From positions 1 through 37,239 of the forward strand of contig CAUZEA010000054.1 in NCBI GenBank assembly GCA_963578605.1: a stretch of 37,239 nt of DNA. The letters run 5' to 3'. This stretch comes from JAKVCB01 sp963578605. GTDB lineage: Bacteria > Planctomycetota > Planctomycetia > Pirellulales > Lacipirellulaceae. Below the pieces are notes generated by a model. That model saw only the letters and a list, made by a program, of their open reading frames with translations, was not told where the DNA came from and did no database searches. The translations under genes were made by a program, and so were the position numbers. Of this stretch, positions 32,180-37,239 are shown in pieces (within the stretch, counting starts at the first letter, position 1; each line of letters starts with the position of its first letter).

Positions 32180-34010
32180 ATGCATTGGCAATTAGTCACC
32201 GAGGGGATCTGGCGCTTCCAGGACAGTTGCAACGTCTACGCGGTCGAGGGCCCGCAGGGCACGATCGTTATCGACGCGGGAACCGGCGCGTGGCTCGACC
32301 ACGTAGACGCTCTGCCGTCCCCACCGGTTGCGGTCCTGTTATCGTGACCATGCTGCAGGAGCGGTTCGTGCGGCCAGGTCGGGGCTGGCTGTCTACGTAT
32401 CCGAATATGAACGTGATATTTTGACCGACCCGCAGCAGCACTTCCGTGAGCGGGAAACGTACGTCATCTACGACAACCTGTGGGACCTTTTTGCGCCAAT
32501 CGAGCCGCTTGAAATCGCCGGTGTCGTGCCCGATTATGGGACAATCTCCATTGGGGGATTGGACGTTGAGGCAATTCCGTTGCCTGGCGTAACCTTATCG
32601 CAAACTGGTTACGGTATTACGACCCATGGTGAGCAAGTTGTTTTTTGTGGAGAAGCAATTCATTCGCCTGGCAAGCTGCCTCGCATAGCGCCCTTGCAGT
32701 ACAACTACAACGACCTGCCTGGTGCAACCAACTGCTATTACTCAGCGCAGGTGCTCCGGAATCGCAAGCCTGCCGCACTGCTCCCGAGTCTCGGTGAGCC
32801 AATCCTCGATGGCGTTGATCAGGCCCTGGTAGCGCTGCAGGATAATTTGAGACATATGACAGAATGGCGGCCCGAGGCTTCACAACAAATCGAAGCGGTC
32901 CACAACGATACTTTAGTACGGATTACTGACCATGTTTGGCGTTCAGCCAACGGTAACGCCCACGCTCACTTTTTGATCAGTGAATCGGGTAAGGCCCTGG
33001 CAATCGACTATGGCTATTGCTGGGCAAGCAATGCCTTTCAGGCGTATTCAAAACCGGCTCGCCGTCGCGCACTGTTACACGGGTTGGAAGACCTGAAAAG
33101 AAGATTTGATATTGACCAAATTGACGTTGTGCTGGTCAGTCATTTTCATGACGACCACGTAGCGGGTATTCCAGTGTTGCAGCGACTCTTCGGCACCGAA
33201 TGCTGGGCCGGTGAGAACTTCGCCGACCTGCTGGCCCATCCCGAGGCACACTGTTTCCCTTGCAACTGGCCCAAATCAATTCGTGTGGACCGCCGACTCC
33301 CCCTGGACCAGGTCGTGCATTGGGAAGAGTACACTTTCGAGCTGGCACCCATGAGTGGCCACACGCGATTCGCAAACTTGATTGGTTTCGAAGCCGATGG
33401 GAAGCGGTTCGCGCACACGGGCGATCAATACATGTACCTGGTCGATGAAAACGGGTTCTACGACCGCCCCGACCGGCACAATTATGTGTTCCGAAACGGA
33501 TCGCTCCTCGACGGATACCAGCAGAGCGGCAACTGGTTGTTAAAGTGGCGGCCAGATATTGTCTTAAGTGGCCACTGGGCAACAACGCACACCAATGAGA
33601 AGTTCTTCCAGTACATCGAGAATTACACCAACTATTACCGGCAAATGCACGAACGTGCCATGCCGCTGGGAGTTGATGAACCACATTTCAACATCGACAG
33701 TTGGGGAGGCTGGATCTGACCGTACCGCACGCATTTGACCGAGCTGGGTAAAGTAGCCGTGACCGTGACCGTGCGCAATCCGTACGCACGTGCGGCTAAG
33801 CTCGACGTCCGCTTGGTTGGGCCCACTGGTTGGAAAGGCACGTCAGCGTCGTTGGACGCTGACGCCCGCGCCGATGTGAGTTGTGAGCTATCGATCGCGC
33901 CAAACGGATTGTGCCGCCGGCAGCCATTTGCCCTCGAGCTCACCGCTGACGGTCGCCCCTTTGGCCAGGTCGCCGAAGCCCTGATCACCGTGGGTGGTCG
34001 CCAGTTCTGA
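32180..34010 (+). pseudogene. Metallo-beta-lactamase-fold hydrolase gene broken by a frameshift and an in-frame stop
   Basis: The gene begins at an ATG (32180) as HWQLVTEGIWRFQDSCNVYA and TIVIDAGTGAWLDHV, the start of an MBL-fold domain, but this frame ends at TGA 32345-32347 right after VAVLLS. The protein resumes in another frame with YRDHAAGAVRAARSGLAVYV, so the HxHxDH metal motif of the first domain is destroyed; a short deletion in a TATC-rich stretch would explain this. The second frame runs to 33719 and holds a second MBL domain with intact SHFHDDH (near 33140) and MSGHTRFAN. At 33717-33719 a TGA follows SWGGWI; reading continues in frame as PYRTHLTELGKVAVTVTVRN to 34010, an NEW3-like beta domain (GPTGWKGTSAS) that looks like the natural C-terminus. 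The intact protein would be about 610 residues. If translated from an internal start, the 32328-33719 piece might still give a single-domain MBL protein. Confidence 0.82.
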
Positions 34011-34224
34011 TTCCCCAGTTTGGCTCCACACCTACGAAGTTTAATGCGCCGGCTGTTTCCGGGCTGGTGTGCGATACGGCCGCCCGGAAAATCTCAAGAT
34101 CTGCCCGGGCAGTGGACAGCGAGGCGAGAGAACACGATATTAAAGTAGTGTACATTCCAATCCTGAACCTGCTGCAGGTTCGATTCCCTCAGTCAGTCAA
34201 CGGTAGAACAGGACGGCATCATCA

Positions 34225-35106
34225 ATGCAACAATCACCAGTTCCAAAAATTGATCCAGAAGAGCAAATCGGGTTCATGAATGTGGACGATACCGATTTTT
34301 CGACGTTCACTCGCGGCCAGCAGATCCGTCACCTGGAGGTCGAGGGTTACGTTGTTTTCCCGGGAATCCTGGAGCTAGAACTTGTCGCTCGACTGAAAAC
34401 TGAACTGGCCGATGCCGAAATGTCCCACACAAGCTACAGCGTCCATCAAACCCGCTCGGTCAAGCAACCGCAATGGCACAGCCAGGCCGCTGCTGAATTG
34501 ATCGGTTATCCTCCGGTGGTCGAATTTCTGGCCGACTTGATGGGACCGGAAATTGTATTCACGCGCGGGTTTTTCCAACGTACACATCCTGGCTCACCGG
34601 GAATCTCAATCCACACGGATGGACAACCGCATGGTTCAGATCTTTTTGGATACGAGGGAAGCTGTCCCCGGCTAGTGCGCGTACTCTACTACCTTGACGA
34701 ATTGACCGACGAGCGGGCACCGTTTCGGCTGATTCCGCGGTCACACCTGTCGTTTCACGCTGAAGCCAGTCCCTATGTTCGCTACAAATCACATCCGGAA
34801 GAAATCACACTCGTCGTGCCACCGGGATCTGCTGTCGTCGTTCCCTCACTCGTCCTGCATGGAAGCCACCCGAATATCCACCCAGAGCCGCGGGAATTGC
34901 TCCAGCTAGGATATCGCCCAGCCTGGGCGGGCCCCGTTCAACCGGTCGATGAATGGGACCCGGAGCTGGTTGCAGGCGCTCCGGAAATTGCAAAACCGTT
35001 TTTGCAGAGCCTCAACACAACCGGGAGCGACTGGGAGCAACCTCACAAACCGGTTGGCATGAAGGCCGAGGCCCCTGGTATCAATCCAAGCCGTTGGGAG
35101 GCGTAG
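34225..35106 (+). CDS. Phytanoyl-CoA dioxygenase (PhyH)-family Fe(II)/2-oxoglutarate oxygenase
   Basis: 293 residues; the ATG at 34225 is used, with an internal ATG at 34276 possible. The double-stranded beta-helix fold is indicated by EGYVVFPGILELELVARLKT, FFQRTHPGSPGISIHTDGQP with His130 and Asp132 as the HxD iron ligands, VRVLYYLDELTDERAPFRLI and VVVPSLVLHGSHPN with His212 as the distal iron ligand. An Arg soon after (Arg223 or Arg231) could bind 2-oxoglutarate. Members hydroxylate a range of small molecules, so the substrate is open. Cytoplasmic. It converges on the SDR gene with about 165 bp of apparently empty sequence between. The roughly 210 bp upstream hold no gene. Confidence 0.9.
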   Translation: MQQSPVPKIDPEEQIGFMNVDDTDFSTFTRGQQIRHLEVEGYVVFPGILELELVARLKTELADAEMSHTSYSVHQTRSVKQPQWHSQAAAELIGYPPVVEFLADLMGPEIVFTRGFFQRTHPGSPGISIHTDGQPHGSDLFGYEGSCPRLVRVLYYLDELTDERAPFRLIPRSHLSFHAEASPYVRYKSHPEEITLVVPPGSAVVVPSLVLHGSHPNIHPEPRELLQLGYRPAWAGPVQPVDEWDPELVAGAPEIAKPFLQSLNTTGSDWEQPHKPVGMKAEAPGINPSRWEA

Positions 35107-35270
35107 ACCATCGACGACAGATCATGGACGACGCGATTTCCAACCCCCAGTGGTGGCACTGTTTAGGCCCGGTATCTGCTTCATAATCCGCCCTGGAATT
35201 CGCCATAAGGCCATTGGGGAAAACCAGCAAGAAATCCACGAACTCATCGTCGTCCGATTCTTGCGTCACC

Positions 35271-36089
35271 CTAGGGCACTTCCAAAGGCCCGGAAGGTTG
35301 TGGATGGGTCTCCCAGCCACCGACGACGGTCTGGTCGAAATCGACGATCGCTCCCGTCATGAGGCCTGATGCCGGTGAGCACATAAAACCGATTGCGCGG
35401 GCAACCTCCTCCGGCTTCAAAAGGCGCCCAAACACCTGGCCCGCCTCGGCCGTCTGCAGCCAGTCATCCGGGGCATCGTGTGCCGCTTTCTGGATTGCAT
35501 GCTCGCCGGGTGTGTCCATCCAGCCGGGTGCAATTCCATTCACCCGGATTCGATTCTTTAATAAGGCAAAGGCCGTGTTTTTTGTGAGACCAGCAAGCGC
35601 TGCCTTCGAGGGGGAATACGCGGCGAGAAAGGGCTGACCACAGTGCATTGCGGTGCTGAGAACGTTGACAATACTTCCTTCGACCTTTTTCTCGATCATC
35701 CAACGAACAGTTTCCTGCATGAGAAAAAAAGGGGCCCTGAAGTTGACCGCCATCATGTCGTCCAGGAACTGCTCTGACGTATCAACAATGGTGCTGCGGC
35801 GGGTATCCGCGGCGCAATTGACCAGGTGGTCGATCCGGTCGAAGTGATTCCGCGCGGTCTGGACAACCTCCCGGCAGGCATCGACCGACCGGAGATCGGC
35901 AGCGACAAACACCACTTCGCAGTCGTGCACGGAAAGCGAGTTCCGGACTGCCTCGCCCCGTTCCTGATTCCGGCCTGTGATCACCAGGCCTGAAGCACCG
36001 TTTCGAGCGAAGTGCGCCGCGACGGCCTCCCCCAACCCCTGCGTACCACCAGTGACAATCGCCCTCTTTCCATCAAATTCACCATTCAC
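35271..36089 (-). CDS. SDR family NAD(P)-dependent oxidoreductase
   Basis: 272 residues, probably starting at GTG, which AGGGA precedes by a few nucleotides. It is a classical short-chain dehydrogenase: cofactor motif TGGTQGLG (13-20), LVNCAADT in place of the usual NNAG segment, catalytic Ser145 (VNVLST), Tyr158 and Lys162 (YSPSK), IRVNGIAPGWMDTPGEHA and a C-terminal TGAIVDFDQTVVGGW. It reduces or oxidises a hydroxyl/carbonyl group using NAD(P). It lies only 12 bp downstream of the inositol-dehydrogenase-like gene on the same strand, so the two are almost certainly co-transcribed and may act in one polyol or sugar catabolic route. Confidence 0.93.
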   Translation of the reverse strand: MNGEFDGKRAIVTGGTQGLGEAVAAHFARNGASGLVITGRNQERGEAVRNSLSVHDCEVVFVAADLRSVDACREVVQTARNHFDRIDHLVNCAADTRRSTIVDTSEQFLDDMMAVNFRAPFFLMQETVRWMIEKKVEGSIVNVLSTAMHCGQPFLAAYSPSKAALAGLTKNTAFALLKNRIRVNGIAPGWMDTPGEHAIQKAAHDAPDDWLQTAEAGQVFGRLLKPEEVARAIGFMCSPASGLMTGAIVDFDQTVVGGWETHPQPSGPLEVP

Positions 36090-36101
36090 GATTCCCTGCC
36101 C

Positions 36102-37103
36102 TCAGTTTGTGGATGAACCCAGTTCGATTTCCCGGCCCGTGGCGAGCGACTCGACTGCGGCCTCTGCCAGCAGGAGGGCCGCCAGTCCATCTGCCCCGCC
36201 GGGTACCTGCGTTGGCTTGCCTTCCAGCACCTCGAGAAAACAATCCCATTCAGCACGGTAGGCTTTGGCATAGCGCTCAAGAAAAAAGTGCCTCAGTTTG
36301 CTTCCCGTAACACCGTCGGCATCTGCCCGGACCAGATTAGATTCAAATTGGTTTGGGACACTTAGCATGCCGTTGCTGCCATGCGCCTCGATACGCTGGT
36401 CATACCCGTACACGGCACGCCGGCTATTGATGATGACCACGAGTTTTCCCCCGGCTGTGCGGAGGCTCACCACGGCAGTGTCCACATCACCGAGCTCGCC
36501 AATGCCCGGGTCCACCTGGCAACTGGCTGTGGCCGACACCACAATCGGCTCTTCGCCCAACAGAAACCGCGCCATATCTAAGTCGTGAATCGTCATATCA
36601 CGAAAGAGGCCTCCAGAGACCTTGATATATTCCAGCGTTGGCGGTGCCTGATCCTTCGAGACGATGGTCAAGAGTTCAAGGTCCCCAATCTCCCCGGCCG
36701 CGATCCGCTTTCTGAGCGCGGCAAAGTCGGGGTCGAACCGGCGGTTGAATCCGACCATCATCCGGACTCCGGCAGCATCGACTGCCGCCAGGCAATCCTT
36801 CACGCGCGCAACGGAGAGATCTACCGGTTTTTCACAAAAAATGTGCTTGCCGGAACGGGCAGCGTCCTCGATCAGACTGGCATGAGTGTCGGTTGACGAG
36901 GCAATTAGCACTGCATCAATCTGGTCGTCGCCGAAGATCGCATCTGCCGTTCGAACTTCGGCACCATAAATTGCAGCCTGGGTGCGAGCCACTTCCTGGT
37001 GGGGATCTGCAATCGCCACCAGTTTGCAATTTTGGTGACTGGCGATATTGCCAGCGTGATGAACGCCTATTCTTCCCACACCAAAAAGTCCGATATGAAA
37101 CAT
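36102..37103 (-). CDS. iolG: Inositol 2-dehydrogenase-like Gfo/Idh/MocA oxidoreductase
   Basis: 333 residues with GAGGGAA about 6 nt before the ATG. The Rossmann half has GLFGVGRIGVHHAGNI and VAIADPHQEVART; EKPVDLS gives catalytic Lys92. GFNRRFDPDFAALRKRIAAG and GGLFRDMTIHDLDMARFLLG are typical of inositol 2-dehydrogenases; Asp169 and His173 match the Lys-Asp-His catalytic set known from Bacillus IolG. The expected reaction is NAD-dependent oxidation of myo-inositol to scyllo-inosose. Related sugars or scyllo-inositol are possible because Gfo/Idh specificity is easily misjudged. It is first in a two-gene run with the SDR. Other iol genes are not in the window. A hairpin (37124-37141) sits in its leader. 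Confidence 0.88.
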   Translation of the reverse strand: MFHIGLFGVGRIGVHHAGNIASHQNCKLVAIADPHQEVARTQAAIYGAEVRTADAIFGDDQIDAVLIASSTDTHASLIEDAARSGKHIFCEKPVDLSVARVKDCLAAVDAAGVRMMVGFNRRFDPDFAALRKRIAAGEIGDLELLTIVSKDQAPPTLEYIKVSGGLFRDMTIHDLDMARFLLGEEPIVVSATASCQVDPGIGELGDVDTAVVSLRTAGGKLVVIINSRRAVYGYDQRIEAHGSNGMLSVPNQFESNLVRADADGVTGSKLRHFFLERYAKAYRAEWDCFLEVLEGKPTQVPGGADGLAALLLAEAAVESLATGREIELGSSTN

Positions 37104-37123
37104 TGAATTCCCTCAGTAGTGTC

Positions 37124-37141
37124 CCAACGTTTTCGCGTTGG
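37124..37141 (-). promoter_or_regulatory. Hairpin in the leader of the iolG-like gene
   Basis: CCAACG-TTTTCG-CGTTGG forms a perfect 6-bp stem with a 6-nt loop, 21 nt upstream of the iolG-like start. It could be an operator half-site pair or an RNA hairpin in the 5' leader; nothing more can be said from sequence alone. Confidence 0.35.
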
Positions 37142-37239
37142 AGGATTATAAGTTATTGTTTTCTATCACTTTACGGAAAATCATGACCTGTATCGATTTG
37201 AATTCGACATGGCCGATAATGTCTCATTTCGGAGGCATC

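Noticed and set aside
34140..34205. GGTTCGATTCCC segment resembling a tRNA T-arm
   Set aside because: The flanking bases do not form a proper T-stem, and no acceptor, D or anticodon arms can be folded around it.

Overview
The window looks like chromosome from a planctomycete, probably of the Pirellulales type. This is inferred from gene families typical of that phylum: planctomycete cytochrome C and DUF1549/DUF1553 proteins, a DUF1501 protein, a DUF1587/1592/1588/1585 protein paired with a DUF1552 protein, a secreted giant with a LEPR-XLL N-terminus, a PEP-CTERM protein, dockerin-like repeats in exported proteins, and several Gfo/Idh/MocA oxidoreductases. No rRNA, tRNA, CRISPR array or intact mobile element was seen.

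Layout. At the left edge (1-275, minus) a cytochrome C-type gene runs off the window. Divergently from it run a DUF1549/DUF1553 gene, a DUF1501 gene and a Gfo/Idh/MocA oxidoreductase (799-5783). A luciferase-like flavin monooxygenase overlaps an NTF2/SnoaL-like gene (6042-7543) and converges on a small cupin gene. Next, on the minus strand, comes a three-gene run for exported proteins (12481 down to 8250): neutral-ceramidase-like, CRTAC1-like FG-GAP/ASPIC lipoprotein, and PQQ-type beta-propeller. Facing away from it is an 853-residue PEP-CTERM protein with a dockerin-like pair (12864-15425). A second minus-strand run (21827 down to 15551) encodes the large DUF1592-class cytochrome-like protein, its DUF1552 partner and a MatB-like acyl-CoA synthetase.

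After a gene-poor stretch of about 940 bp comes a 1268-residue LEPR-XLL protein that holds a cyclophilin-like domain and two DUF4114-like domains. The second DUF4114 is interrupted by a duplicated dockerin-like module. Then come a dicarboxylate/glutamate-type symporter and a 1052-residue AmmeMemoRadiSam fusion joining radical SAM, AMMECR1, a second divergent AMMECR1-like domain, and MEMO in one chain.

The segment 31.8-34.0 kb is a decay zone. It holds a remnant of an IS3-type transposase with a 19-bp unit repeated four times, a 16-bp tandem duplication, and a metallo-beta-lactamase-fold gene broken by a frameshift and an in-frame stop. The right end carries a phytanoyl-CoA dioxygenase-like gene, then an SDR and an inositol-2-dehydrogenase-like gene in a tight minus-strand pair.

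The overall theme is export and catabolism: surface or periplasmic binding and degradation proteins, oxidoreductases for sugars or polyols, and carboxylate uptake and activation. The most distinctive item is the four-domain AmmeMemoRadiSam fusion. I found no defence system or wholly unknown multi-gene system.
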